From the NCBI GenBank assembly GCA_015494715.1, contig WGAT01000097.1, positions 1-46,939 on the forward strand: 46,939 nt of DNA. The letters are read 5' to 3'. The notes beneath the pieces were generated by a model that was not told where the DNA came from, made no database searches, and worked only from the letters and a program-made list of their open reading frames with translations. This DNA comes from Campylobacterota bacterium (GTDB lineage: Bacteria > Campylobacterota > Campylobacteria > Campylobacterales > Nitratiruptoraceae). Each line of letters starts with the position of its first letter. Position 1 is the stretch's first letter. Made by a program: the position numbers and the translations under genes. Positions 33,776 through 41,401 of this stretch are shown one piece after another.

Positions 33776-35980
33776 ATGAAATGTCGATTTGAATTTGAGA
33801 TGAATAATTTAGATGAGATATACGAAATAGGAGAGGTGGCAAGACAAGCTAACGGCTCGGTATGGCTTAAAAGCGGGAAAACGGTGATGCTTGCGGCTGT
33901 TGTGATGGATGACGAGCCAGTGGAAGAGGATTTTTTGCCCTTGACGGTTCAGTATATCGAAAAGAGTTATGCGGCGGGGAAAATTCCGGGAGGTTTTGTC
34001 AAGCGCGAGCAAAAGCCCGGGGATTTTGAGACTTTGACGGCTAGAGTAATCGATAGGGCTTTACGACCCCTTTTCCCCAAAGGGTTTATGTATCCCGTAG
34101 TCATCACCGTGATGGTGCTCAGCGCCGATCCATCCAGTGATTTGCAGGTTTTAGCCCTTGATGCGGCAAGTGCGGCTCTTTTTATTAGCGACATTCCCGT
34201 ACGAAAAGCCGTGGCGGGTCTAAGAGTGGCCAAGATCGATGGAGAAGTAGTCTTTAATCCCTCATACGAGGAGCTTGCCCAAAGTACGCTCGATCTGTAT
34301 TTAGCGGGTACGAAAGATGAGCTGCTGATGATTGAGATGGCGGCGATTGGCAGCTACAAAACGGAGGTCATCCCCACGACGGTAGACCCTTTTATGGATC
34401 CCACACTTGCCGAAGAGGTAATTATGATCAAAGAACCCAATGCGATGCAAGAGGAGGAGCTAGCCAATATCATCGCCAAAGGCAAGGAGCAGATCCAAGT
34501 AGCCGCGAGGGAGTATGAGAAATATTTCATCGAAGTGGCCAAGCCCCACAAAGAGGTAGAACTGCGCTCCGAGCAGATCGATGAAGATTTGTGGACATAT
34601 ATCGATGAGTTGTATAAAGAGGAGATAGAACAAGCAATTCAAGCGTTGGCCAAGAGTGAACGCAACGAGCTGCTCAAAAAGATAGCCAAAAAGATAGCCC
34701 AAGACGAAGTGGCCATAGAACAAGGATGGGATATCGACTTGATCTATAAAGTGGTGGATCAATATAAGCGTATGCTTGTGCGTAGGATGATTGTAGAAAA
34801 AGGACGCAGAGCCGATGGTAGAGGGCTCAAAGATGTGCGTCCCATTACGATCAAAACCAATCTACTCCCCTCGGCCCACGGGTCGTGTCTTTTTACCAGA
34901 GGCGAGACGCAAGCCCTTGTGGTCTGCACCATTGGCGAAAAGACTGACGCTCAAATGTTTGAGCTGCTCACGGGTAAAGGTCCGCAGTATGAGCATTTTA
35001 TGGTCCATTACAATTTTCCACCCTTTAGCGTAGGGGAGGCTAAACCTATTGGAGCGCCGGGCAGACGGGAGCTTGGCCACGGCAATTTGGCCAGACGGGC
35101 ATTAGAGCCGGTAGTGGATGTGCCAGAGGAGAAGACCTATCGTTTAGTCTCTGAGATATTGGAGTCCAACGGCTCTTCTTCCATGGCTACGGTGTGCGGG
35201 GGAGCTTTGGCCATGCGAGCGGCCGATATCGAGCTAGCCGATTTGGTAGCCGGCGTGGCTATGGGATTGGTACTGGAAGAGGAGAAGTATGCCATTTTGA
35301 CCGATATCATCGGTCTTGAAGACCATGACGGGGATATGGATTTTAAAGTGGCGGGGACGCATGATGGCGTAACCGCTATGCAGATGGATATCAAGCTAGG
35401 AGGTTTGCCCCATGAGATTCTTAAAGAAGCTTTGATACAAGCAAGAGAGGCGAGACTCCATATTCTCTCCATTATGGAAGAGGCGGAAAAAGAGATCGAA
35501 ATCAACGAAGAAAATCTCCCTACTACCCATACTATCACCGTTAATCCTAGCAAAATTGCCGAAATCATCGGACAAGCGGGCAAGACTATCAAAGAGATTA
35601 TCGAGAAGTTTGAGGTTTCCATCGATATCGACAGAGAAAAAGGTAAAGTACGGGTCACTGGTAAATCCAAACCCAAAGTAACGGCCGCTTGCGATTTTAT
35701 CCAAGAGATTGCCAACAAGCCAGAGCCAAAACCTGTGCAGTTTCAAGAAAGGGAGATCCTCAAAGGCAAAGTAAAGCGTACCACCAATTTTGGGGCATTT
35801 GTAGAATTGCCGGGCGGTGTGGATGGATTGCTGCATATCTCCAAACTCTCCCGTGGACGAGTGGAGCGAGTCGAGGATGTGGTGCAAGAGGGTGATGAGG
35901 TAGAAGTAGAAGTACTTAGTCAAAGAGGGCATAAGATCGAGTTGGCCTTGCGTCAAGTACTCAAAAAGAAGAATGGCTAA
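33776..35980 (+). CDS. pnp: Polyribonucleotide nucleotidyltransferase (PNPase)
   Basis: PNPase degrades RNA 3' to 5' using phosphate. Two RNase PH domains flank a helical domain: the first has SGKTVMLAAVVMDDEP and GGFVKREQKPGDFETLTARVIDRALRPLFP, the second RADGRGLKDVRPI, RGETQALVVCTIGE and the active-site stretch GVTAMQMDIKLGG. A KH domain (KIAEIIGQAGKTIKEIIE) and an S1 domain (KGKVKRTTNFGAFVELPGGVDGLLHIS) complete the 734 residues. The ATG at 33776 follows AAAAGGAAG; the in-frame ATG at 33737 lies inside the J-protein gene. The stop overlaps the next gene by eight bases. Confidence 0.97.
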   Translation: MKCRFEFEMNNLDEIYEIGEVARQANGSVWLKSGKTVMLAAVVMDDEPVEEDFLPLTVQYIEKSYAAGKIPGGFVKREQKPGDFETLTARVIDRALRPLFPKGFMYPVVITVMVLSADPSSDLQVLALDAASAALFISDIPVRKAVAGLRVAKIDGEVVFNPSYEELAQSTLDLYLAGTKDELLMIEMAAIGSYKTEVIPTTVDPFMDPTLAEEVIMIKEPNAMQEEELANIIAKGKEQIQVAAREYEKYFIEVAKPHKEVELRSEQIDEDLWTYIDELYKEEIEQAIQALAKSERNELLKKIAKKIAQDEVAIEQGWDIDLIYKVVDQYKRMLVRRMIVEKGRRADGRGLKDVRPITIKTNLLPSAHGSCLFTRGETQALVVCTIGEKTDAQMFELLTGKGPQYEHFMVHYNFPPFSVGEAKPIGAPGRRELGHGNLARRALEPVVDVPEEKTYRLVSEILESNGSSSMATVCGGALAMRAADIELADLVAGVAMGLVLEEEKYAILTDIIGLEDHDGDMDFKVAGTHDGVTAMQMDIKLGGLPHEILKEALIQAREARLHILSIMEEAEKEIEINEENLPTTHTITVNPSKIAEIIGQAGKTIKEIIEKFEVSIDIDREKGKVRVTGKSKPKVTAACDFIQEIANKPEPKPVQFQEREILKGKVKRTTNFGAFVELPGGVDGLLHISKLSRGRVERVEDVVQEGDEVEVEVLSQRGHKIELALRQVLKKKNG

Positions 35981-36707
35981 ATTTCTCCTTTTTGTGTGTT
36001 GTATGACTACGCTTTTTGCGCAAAAAGGGATTTTGATCCCTTTTTATCACTATCCCCAAAAAGAGGATGAGCAGGTGCGACGGCTCATTGCATATAAAAA
36101 ACGATTTGCCGATGTGCCCGTCATCGTCATTATCAATCCCAATAACGGAAATTTTCAAAAAAAACAGGACAATTTCGCTGCTATGATTAGGCGTTTGCAC
36201 GAAGCTAACATCTCGGTCGTGGGATATGTCTATACAAGCTATGCCAAACGCCCCCTACAAGAGGTACAAGAGCGTATTCAAGCTTGGGTGCGGTATTATA
36301 AACCTTTTGGAGTGGAGGGAATTTTTGTGGATGAAGTGAATGCGAGTAAGCAAAATCTGAAATACTATCGCACCATTGCGCAAACGGTAGCCCGTAATTT
36401 TTCTTTGAGCGTTTTTAATCCCGGAGTAGAAGCCCCTTTTTTATATGATGTGGCCGATATCGTGGTCACTTGCGAAAACTCCTCTATCTCCTCTCCTCCT
36501 CTTACTGGCAAAAAAAACGCTTTATTGCTTCATAGCGTACAAGAGTTTGGAAAATATCGGCCCCTTTTGCAGTATTACGACTATGTCTATCTCACGCCCT
36601 TAAGACTTCCTAATCCTTGGAGTGCGCTCTCTTCGTATTTGCCCGATCTTTTTAAAACTCTTCAGCAAACTCATAAGTTTTCTAAAAGAATCGAGTACAT
36701 TCAATAA
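35973..36707 (+). CDS. Secreted spherulin-4-like (family 4) protein
   Basis: A 244-residue exported protein with signal peptide MAKFLLFVCCMTTLFA. Motifs of the spherulation-specific family 4 are clear: ILIPFYHYP, VIIINPNNG-type (about 52-59), GYVYTSYAKRP (84-94) and GIFVDEVN (116-123), the last holding the acidic pair expected at the end of a TIM-barrel strand. The family is distantly related to alpha-1,4-polygalactosaminidase-like glycosidases; substrates are mostly unknown. The ATG overlaps the pnp stop and is the last gene of the run; a 93-base gap to atpE follows. A role in envelope or matrix polysaccharide turnover is only a guess. Confidence 0.75.
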   Translation: MAKFLLFVCCMTTLFAQKGILIPFYHYPQKEDEQVRRLIAYKKRFADVPVIVIINPNNGNFQKKQDNFAAMIRRLHEANISVVGYVYTSYAKRPLQEVQERIQAWVRYYKPFGVEGIFVDEVNASKQNLKYYRTIAQTVARNFSLSVFNPGVEAPFLYDVADIVVTCENSSISSPPLTGKKNALLLHSVQEFGKYRPLLQYYDYVYLTPLRLPNPWSALSSYLPDLFKTLQQTHKFSKRIEYIQ

Positions 36708-36726
36708 TTTTTAATCTCCTTTTTTG

Positions 36727-36732
36727 TACAAT
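36727..36732 (+). promoter_or_regulatory. -10 box (TACAAT) for atpE
   Basis: TACAAT after a T-run, placing the transcript start near 36739, which is the first base of the leader hairpin. No -35 box seen. Confidence 0.55.
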
Positions 36733-36738
36733 TTCATC

Positions 36739-36780
36739 GCAAAGTGACAAGTAGGGACACGCAAGCCGAACGGACTTTGC
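36739..36780 (+). promoter_or_regulatory. 5' leader hairpin of atpE
   Basis: GCAAAGT (36739-36745) pairs with ACTTTGC (36774-36780), a perfect 7-bp stem with a 28-base loop, at the predicted 5' end of the atpE message. The AGGAGG ribosome site starts ten bases later. A stem at the very 5' end would protect the mRNA from decay, useful for a subunit needed in about ten copies per enzyme. It does not match a riboswitch I know. Confidence 0.45.
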
Positions 36781-36800
36781 AAAATTATTAGGAGGTTTTT

Positions 36801-37106
36801 ATGAAGAAGTTGATGCTTTTGTTGGTGGCATTCGCAGGGTTTGCCTTTGCAGGTGATGGAGAGAGTATGATTCAAGCGTACAGCGTACTGGCTGCTGGCG
36901 TTGGTCTTGGTATTGCTGCTGCTGGTGGCGGTATTGGTATGGGACATACCGCTGCGGCTACTATTGCTGGGACCGCACGAAATCCCGGACTTGGCGGAAA
37001 ATTGATGACTACGATGTTTATCGCTCTTGCGATGATCGAAGCACAAGTTATCTATACTCTTGTTATTGCTTTGATCGCACTCTACGCCAATCCCTTTTTA
37101 GGATAA
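36801..37106 (+). CDS. atpE: F0F1 ATP synthase subunit c, with signal peptide
   Basis: Subunit c forms the rotating proton ring in the membrane. After a signal peptide (MKKLMLLLVAFAGFAFA) two hydrophobic helices flank the polar loop TARNPGLGGKL. The ion-binding carboxylate is E80 in ALAMIEAQVIYTL. The Ser/Thr next to this Glu and the helix-1 Gln found in sodium-binding rings are absent, so protons are the likely ion. The gene stands apart from other atp genes, as is usual in Campylobacterota, with its own promoter, leader hairpin, strong AGGAGG and terminator. The 101-residue length reflects the signal peptide. Confidence 0.95.
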   Translation: MKKLMLLLVAFAGFAFAGDGESMIQAYSVLAAGVGLGIAAAGGGIGMGHTAAATIAGTARNPGLGGKLMTTMFIALAMIEAQVIYTLVIALIALYANPFLG

Positions 37107-37112
37107 TGTACA

Positions 37113-37144
37113 GCTCGGAGGTCTTGCCTTCGAGCAACTTTTTT
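37113..37144 (+). terminator. Intrinsic terminator after atpE
   Basis: GCTCG (37113-37117) pairs with CGAGC (37131-37135), with an inner AGG/CCT pairing, followed shortly by six T (37139-37144). It closes the single-gene atpE transcript just before the tRNA gene. Confidence 0.7.
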
Positions 37145-37168
37145 GGTATACTTTCACCACTTCAAAAC

Positions 37169-37256
<88 letters not shown>

Positions 37257-37370
37257 CGATCTCTTCATCTATTGAAGATTGTACTTCTTCTTCTTGGGAA
37301 AAGATTTCCTTACTGCGCATTTTTTGTCCAATTCCTCTTTTTTTCTTTTTCAGTGTTTTTGAACTGGTGC

Positions 37371-37376
37371 TATAAT
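37371..37376 (+). promoter_or_regulatory. -10 box (TATAAT) for the tetR-hydrogenase unit
   Basis: TATAAT about 50 bases before the tetR start. The predicted start region (37382-37395) has a direct repeat ACTCTA-gt-ACTCTA containing the palindrome AGTACT, which could be an autoregulatory operator. The rest of the 169-base gap from the tRNA is A/T-rich with no gene. Confidence 0.5.
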
Positions 37377-37425
37377 AAAACACTCTAGTACTCTATTGTG
37401 TCTTGATACTTGATAAGGAGATGTG

Positions 37426-38022
37426 GTGGCAAAAGAGGTAAAAGAGAGGAGAAAACATCAGATTATGGAAGCTGCTTTAAAGCTCTTTAGCAAAGAGGGC
37501 TTTTTTGAGGTGACCATGGCGGATTTGGCAAAAGAGCTTGGTATGAGTGTAGGAAATTTATACAACTACTTTACCTCCAAAGAGGCTTTGGCCAAAGAGC
37601 TCATACTCTACATTTCCAAAATATTGGGCGAAGAGATTCGCCGTATCAATCTTTTATCCATTAGTGCTAAAGAAAAAATTTATAAAATCGTTGATTTTTA
37701 TTTTCATACCGCCAAGGAGCGCCCAGAACTCATTGAATACTTTTTACGGATATATCTGGCGCATCGTGAAGTTTTCAAACATGGCTGCGAGGGAATGATC
37801 TGCGTGGGACCTTTTGTGACGGAGATAATGATCTTTTTTGAAGAAGGGGTTCGCAGCGGAGAGCTGAGGGACCAAGATTTTTTCAGTGCCTTTGGACTTT
37901 TTATGGGCTATCTTGGCGGTATGGTCTTTTTGATGGGAGAGCGGATGCTGCCAAACGAGATAGAGTACTATATCGAGGATATAGCCCAAAATATCTACAG
38001 GGCTTTAAAGAGTGAAGCCTAA
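37426..38022 (+). CDS. TetR-family transcriptional regulator
   Basis: A 198-residue TetR protein. The N-terminal helix-turn-helix is seen as ERRKHQIMEAALKLFSKEGFFEVTMADLAKELGMSVGNLYNYFTSKEAL in outline, with the family-typical Y-N-Y-F turn. The C-terminal ligand domain is all helical and carries two Cys (HGCEGMICVG) that could sense metal or redox state. Of two adjacent GTG codons, 37426 sits five bases after AAGGAG and is preferred to 37423. Its stop overlaps the next gene, a hydrogenase small subunit, by 11 bases, so regulator and hydrogenase are made together. Likely targets are its own unit and the hydABC operon 2 kb downstream; this is inferred from position only. Confidence 0.85.
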   Translation: MAKEVKERRKHQIMEAALKLFSKEGFFEVTMADLAKELGMSVGNLYNYFTSKEALAKELILYISKILGEEIRRINLLSISAKEKIYKIVDFYFHTAKERPELIEYFLRIYLAHREVFKHGCEGMICVGPFVTEIMIFFEEGVRSGELRDQDFFSAFGLFMGYLGGMVFLMGERMLPNEIEYYIEDIAQNIYRALKSEA

Positions 38023-38869
38023 AATCCTCTGGCTCCAAGGAGTCACGTGCAATGGTAACAGCCACTCCTTTTTCAATCTGCCAAATTTCAAGACTTTATA
38101 TGACCAATTCGAGTGGCTCTATCACCCTATCTTACCCTCCAAGCTCTCTTTGGATGAGCTCTTTGATGCCAAGCCTGAGATTTTGGTATTGGAGGGTGGA
38201 CTCAAAAATGGATGGCAAAAAGGCCAAGAAGAGGTTGTTGCGCTCTTTTTAAAGTTGGCCTCAAGAGCAAAAAGAGTGGTGGCTGTTGGCAGCTGCGCCG
38301 TGTATGGGGGAGTCTTTAGAGAGTATGAGAAAAGTATAAGCGGCGTGCTTTTTCAAGGGGAGCAAAAGAGTAGATGGTATGAAGCTCTCAAAGCCAAGAC
38401 AATCAACATCCCTGGATGTCCGGCGCATCCAGAGTGGATAGCTTTTGGTCTGAGCGCTGCACAACCTCATCTTGACTCCTATCATCGTCCCAAAGAGATC
38501 TTTGCCTACACCGTACACAGCGGATGCAGTAGAAACGAATATTTCGAGTGGAAAGTGGACGCCGAGGGTTTTGGCACGAAAGAGGGGTGTTTGTACTACA
38601 AACAAGGGTGTCAGGCTCCCTATACCCACGGCAGCTGCAATAAAATTCTTTGGAACGAGATAAACTCCAAAACAAGAGCGGGGACTCCTTGTTTTGGCTG
38701 TACCGAACCACAATTTCCTAAAAAAGAGCTTTTCAAAACCAAAACATATATGGGCATACCGGCCACTATGCCCCTTGGCGTGCCTAAAAGAGCCTATTTG
38801 ACTCTCACTGGCGTGGCGAAAAGTTTTCGTATCGAGAGACTGACCCAAAGGCTGATCGATGAGAGTTGA
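38012..38869 (+). CDS. Cytosolic group-2-like [NiFe]-hydrogenase small subunit
   Basis: A 285-residue small subunit without a Tat signal, so cytoplasmic. It starts KILWLQGVTCNGN: the proximal-cluster motif has C13 but Asn at 16, where Cys is usual; the other two proximal ligands are C95 (GSCAVYGG) and C136 (GCPAHP). Medial and distal ligands are visible as H169/C172, C193, C200, C209, C227 and C230 (GTPCFGCTEPQFP). The end resembles group 2 uptake and sensor subunits (SCNKILWNEINSKTRAG), unlike HydA downstream. The GTG start overlaps the tetR stop by 11 bases, and the stop overlaps the large-subunit ATG by 11 bases. A hydrogen sensor (HupU-like) or a cytosolic uptake enzyme are the two options. 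Confidence 0.85.
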   Translation: MKPKILWLQGVTCNGNSHSFFNLPNFKTLYDQFEWLYHPILPSKLSLDELFDAKPEILVLEGGLKNGWQKGQEEVVALFLKLASRAKRVVAVGSCAVYGGVFREYEKSISGVLFQGEQKSRWYEALKAKTINIPGCPAHPEWIAFGLSAAQPHLDSYHRPKEIFAYTVHSGCSRNEYFEWKVDAEGFGTKEGCLYYKQGCQAPYTHGSCNKILWNEINSKTRAGTPCFGCTEPQFPKKELFKTKTYMGIPATMPLGVPKRAYLTLTGVAKSFRIERLTQRLIDES

Positions 38870-40064
38870 GCTGTTAGAAAAGATCGAGGGGGAAGCCTTT
38901 TTGGACATGGAGTGCGAGCGTGGCAGGATACAAAATATATATGTGCGTTTTCCTCATTATAGAGGGATTGAGGAGATTTTGCGTAGCCGTCCGGCGCTGG
39001 ACGCTTTGGTGATCAATCCTCGAATATGCGGCATCTGCGGCCATGCCCACCTTATAGCTACCGCTATGGTTTTGGAGAAAGTATCTGGCATCGTGCCTAC
39101 CCAAAAAGCCAAAAAGATTCGAGAGATCACCAGATTTTGTGAAATTGTCCAGAACCATCTCAAATGGTTCTATTTAGTGATTTTCGTACAATTGGGTCTT
39201 CCATTCGATATGGATAGAGTACAGCGAATCATACGAGAGATCAACAAGCTGTTAGCCATATTTGGCGGTCAGTGGCCACACTCCTCTTATGCCTTGCCCG
39301 GTGGCGTCACCTGCGATCCTACACAGCTAGAGATCCTCCAAGCTTCTCATATAGCCCAGAGTCTACAAAGGGAGTTTGGGCTTTTATTTGGCGACTTTGA
39401 TATCAAAAATTTGCAAAAGGATCTTAAAAAGCTTTTTGATAAGTTAAATAGACTGGATGTTTTGCATCTTGGGAAAGGGTATGATAGATTTATCGTTTTT
39501 GGGAGCGATGGCTATGTGCAAAACGCCAAGTTGCTCCATGGTAAAATCCGTCCGGCGAGGCTTGAGTATGTCAAGGAGCAAGAGCAGCCAAAAAGTTTTG
39601 CAAAGCGTGTTACCTATAAGGGAAAGTTTTACGAAACCGGCCCCTTGGCTAGGACGATGATCCGTGGCGGCACTTTTGTCAAGCGGCTGCACAGACGCTA
39701 CAAGGATAGCCTCACTACAAGGATTTTCGCTCGGATTTACGAAGCTGCCCAGCTTTTGCAAAATATAAAAAACAATCTTTCTACCTTGGACTTGAGCCAA
39801 GAGAGTGCGATAGAAGCCAGCCTTCAAGATGGCAAAGCGAGTATTGCGATAGAGGCTGCCCGCGGCTCGTTGATCCATACCGTCGAGATAGAGAATCAAA
39901 GAATCAAAAACTACTCTATCGTCACTCCTACCCAGTGGAATCTCTCCAACGGCTCAAAGGACAATCTTTCTCTCATACAAAAGGCGCTTGTAGGAGCTCC
40001 TTGTACGCATACCGATCTTATATTTCGCACATTCGATATCTGCAGTGTTTGCACCACCCACTGA
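38859..40064 (+). CDS. Group-2-like [NiFe]-hydrogenase large subunit without C-terminal extension
   Basis: A 401-residue catalytic subunit. The L0 motif is HYRGIEE, the N-terminal Ni ligands are C57 and C60 (RICGICGHAH), and the C-terminal ligands are C395 and C398 in DICSVCTTH. The protein ends at that His (H401). Normal large subunits carry a tail of about 15-30 residues here, cut off after Ni insertion; its absence is a mark of regulatory hydrogenases (HupV/HoxC). DPCxxC is changed to DICxxC. It is also about 80 residues shorter than typical HupV. It follows the small subunit with an 11-base overlap, and 110 bases separate it from hydA. Confidence 0.85.
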   Translation: MRVELLEKIEGEAFLDMECERGRIQNIYVRFPHYRGIEEILRSRPALDALVINPRICGICGHAHLIATAMVLEKVSGIVPTQKAKKIREITRFCEIVQNHLKWFYLVIFVQLGLPFDMDRVQRIIREINKLLAIFGGQWPHSSYALPGGVTCDPTQLEILQASHIAQSLQREFGLLFGDFDIKNLQKDLKKLFDKLNRLDVLHLGKGYDRFIVFGSDGYVQNAKLLHGKIRPARLEYVKEQEQPKSFAKRVTYKGKFYETGPLARTMIRGGTFVKRLHRRYKDSLTTRIFARIYEAAQLLQNIKNNLSTLDLSQESAIEASLQDGKASIAIEAARGSLIHTVEIENQRIKNYSIVTPTQWNLSNGSKDNLSLIQKALVGAPCTHTDLIFRTFDICSVCTTH

Positions 40065-40070
40065 TTTGGT

Positions 40071-40125
40071 CCCAAAAATATAGAAGATGTATTACCCTGC
40101 ATAAGTTGGCTTAATATTTGGGTAA
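40071..40125 (+). promoter_or_regulatory. Competing inverted repeats upstream of hydA
   Basis: Two inverted repeats share one arm. CCCAAA (40071-40076) can pair with TTTGGG (40117-40122), and TTACCC (40092-40097) can pair with GGGTAA (40120-40125), so only one can form at a time. They lie between the sensor-like hydrogenase stop and the hydA promoter. They may be operator sites or, if transcripts run through, an attenuator-like switch. Confidence 0.35.
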
Positions 40126-40136
40126 GCTCGAATCGG

Positions 40137-40158
40137 TACAATAGTGAATGAGTATTCA
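40137..40158 (+). promoter_or_regulatory. hydA promoter (-10 TACAAT) with overlapping palindrome
   Basis: TACAAT (40137-40142) predicts a start near 40149. The palindrome TGAAT-gagt-ATTCA (40145-40158) covers this start point, where a repressor would block transcription. The TetR protein encoded 2.1 kb upstream is a candidate binder. The AAGGAG ribosome site follows at 40163-40168. Confidence 0.45.
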
Positions 40159-40174
40159 ATCATAAGGAGCCGAT

Positions 40175-41401
40175 ATGAATAGAGAACATCTGCGCTCGCT
40201 CTTTACTACTAAAAGTGCCAGAGTGGACACCAACAAGGGTGAAGAGTACTACAACAGCTTGTATAAGCGGTGTCGAGCGAGACTCGATGAGCTAAAAAAA
40301 ATAACTCCCATGCGCAATATCGATATCGCACAGGTCCTCGAAGATGAGGGGATCTCTCGCAGGGACTTTTTGAAGTGGGCGAGTGCGACGACGGCGATGT
40401 TGATGCTGCCAGCTTCCTTTACGCCTCTTGTAGCAGAAGCTGCGGAGCTTATGAACAGAATCCCGGTCATTTGGATAGAGCTCCAAGATTGTGCCGGCAA
40501 CTCCGAGGCCTTTATCAGAGCCGACGGGCCCAAAGTGGACGAGATCATTTTAGAGATCATCTCATTGGAATTTCACGAGACTCTCATGGCCCCGGCCGGT
40601 CATCAAGCCGAAGCCCAGCTACACGATGCGGTGGAGCATTTTAGAGGTAAATATCTGCTCTTTGTAGAAGGCGCTATTCCCGTGGGGCGTGGGCGAGAGT
40701 GGTGCACGATAGGAGCCAGCGGAGAGACTTTTGAGGAGCATCTGACGAAACTGGCCAACGACGCCGCGGCTATCGTGGCGGTAGGGACATGCGCCACCTT
40801 TGGTGGGGTACCAGCCGCCGCTCCAAATCCTACTGGAGCCGTTGGGGTGATGGATGTGGTAAATAACAAGCCCATCATCAATATCCCCGCATGTCCAGCC
40901 AATCCGGCAAATATGGTAGGGGTGATTTTGCATTATGTGCTCACCGGCCAGATTCCAGAGCTCGATTCGCTGCTTCGGCCCAAATTTGCCTTTGGCTATC
41001 GTATTCACGACAACTGCGAGCGCCGTGCCCATTTCGATGCGGGCGAGTTTGTAGAGGAGTGGGGCGACGAGGGTGCCAAAAACAACTTTTGTCTCTATAA
41101 AATGGGCTGTAAAGGTCCAATGACTTTCAACAACTGCTCCATCGTACGCTACAACGAGAGCGTCAACTGGCCAATCGGTGCGGGGCACGGCTGTATCGGA
41201 TGTAGCGAGCCCGGATTTTGGGACAAGTACGCCTATGAGCGTCCTATGGCCGACGCCAATATCAAGATGGCTCCAAACGGCGGCGTGGAAAAGAGTGTGG
41301 ATCAGTTTGGTTTGGCTCTGTTGACGGCTGCTGGTGTGGGCATAGCGATCCATGCGGCTGCCAGTGCTATTGGAGGGAAGAAAGAAGGAGAGGAAAAATG
41401 A
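40175..41401 (+). CDS. hydA: Membrane-bound [NiFe]-hydrogenase small subunit HydA
   Basis: The electron-transfer subunit of the periplasmic uptake hydrogenase (408 residues). A twin-arginine signal SRRDFLKW is at 61-68, preceded by an unusually long 60-residue n-region; AAGGAG seven bases before the ATG supports this long start. The hydrophobic stretch ends in LVAEAA. The proximal cluster has C106 in LQDCAGNSEAF, with Asn109 in place of the second Cys; C206 (GTCATFGG) and C240 (PACPANP) are present. Medial and distal ligands lie in HDNCERR, FCLYKMGCKGP, NNCSIV and HGCIGCSEPGF. A C-terminal helix (GLALLTAAGVGIAIHAAASA) anchors it near HydC. It overlaps hydB by four bases. Confidence 0.95.
   Translation: MNREHLRSLFTTKSARVDTNKGEEYYNSLYKRCRARLDELKKITPMRNIDIAQVLEDEGISRRDFLKWASATTAMLMLPASFTPLVAEAAELMNRIPVIWIELQDCAGNSEAFIRADGPKVDEIILEIISLEFHETLMAPAGHQAEAQLHDAVEHFRGKYLLFVEGAIPVGRGREWCTIGASGETFEEHLTKLANDAAAIVAVGTCATFGGVPAAAPNPTGAVGVMDVVNNKPIINIPACPANPANMVGVILHYVLTGQIPELDSLLRPKFAFGYRIHDNCERRAHFDAGEFVEEWGDEGAKNNFCLYKMGCKGPMTFNNCSIVRYNESVNWPIGAGHGCIGCSEPGFWDKYAYERPMADANIKMAPNGGVEKSVDQFGLALLTAAGVGIAIHAAASAIGGKKEGEEK

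Noticed and set aside
36739-36780. A c-di-GMP-I (GEMM) riboswitch before atpE
   Set aside because: The stretch GGGACACGCAAGCC only loosely recalls the family; the paired receptor helix and other conserved bases are absent.
38048-38062. The Cys-to-Asn change in the small subunit as a sequencing error
   Set aside because: The same change appears independently in hydA at a separate locus, and the codons (AAC in both) are in otherwise intact frames.
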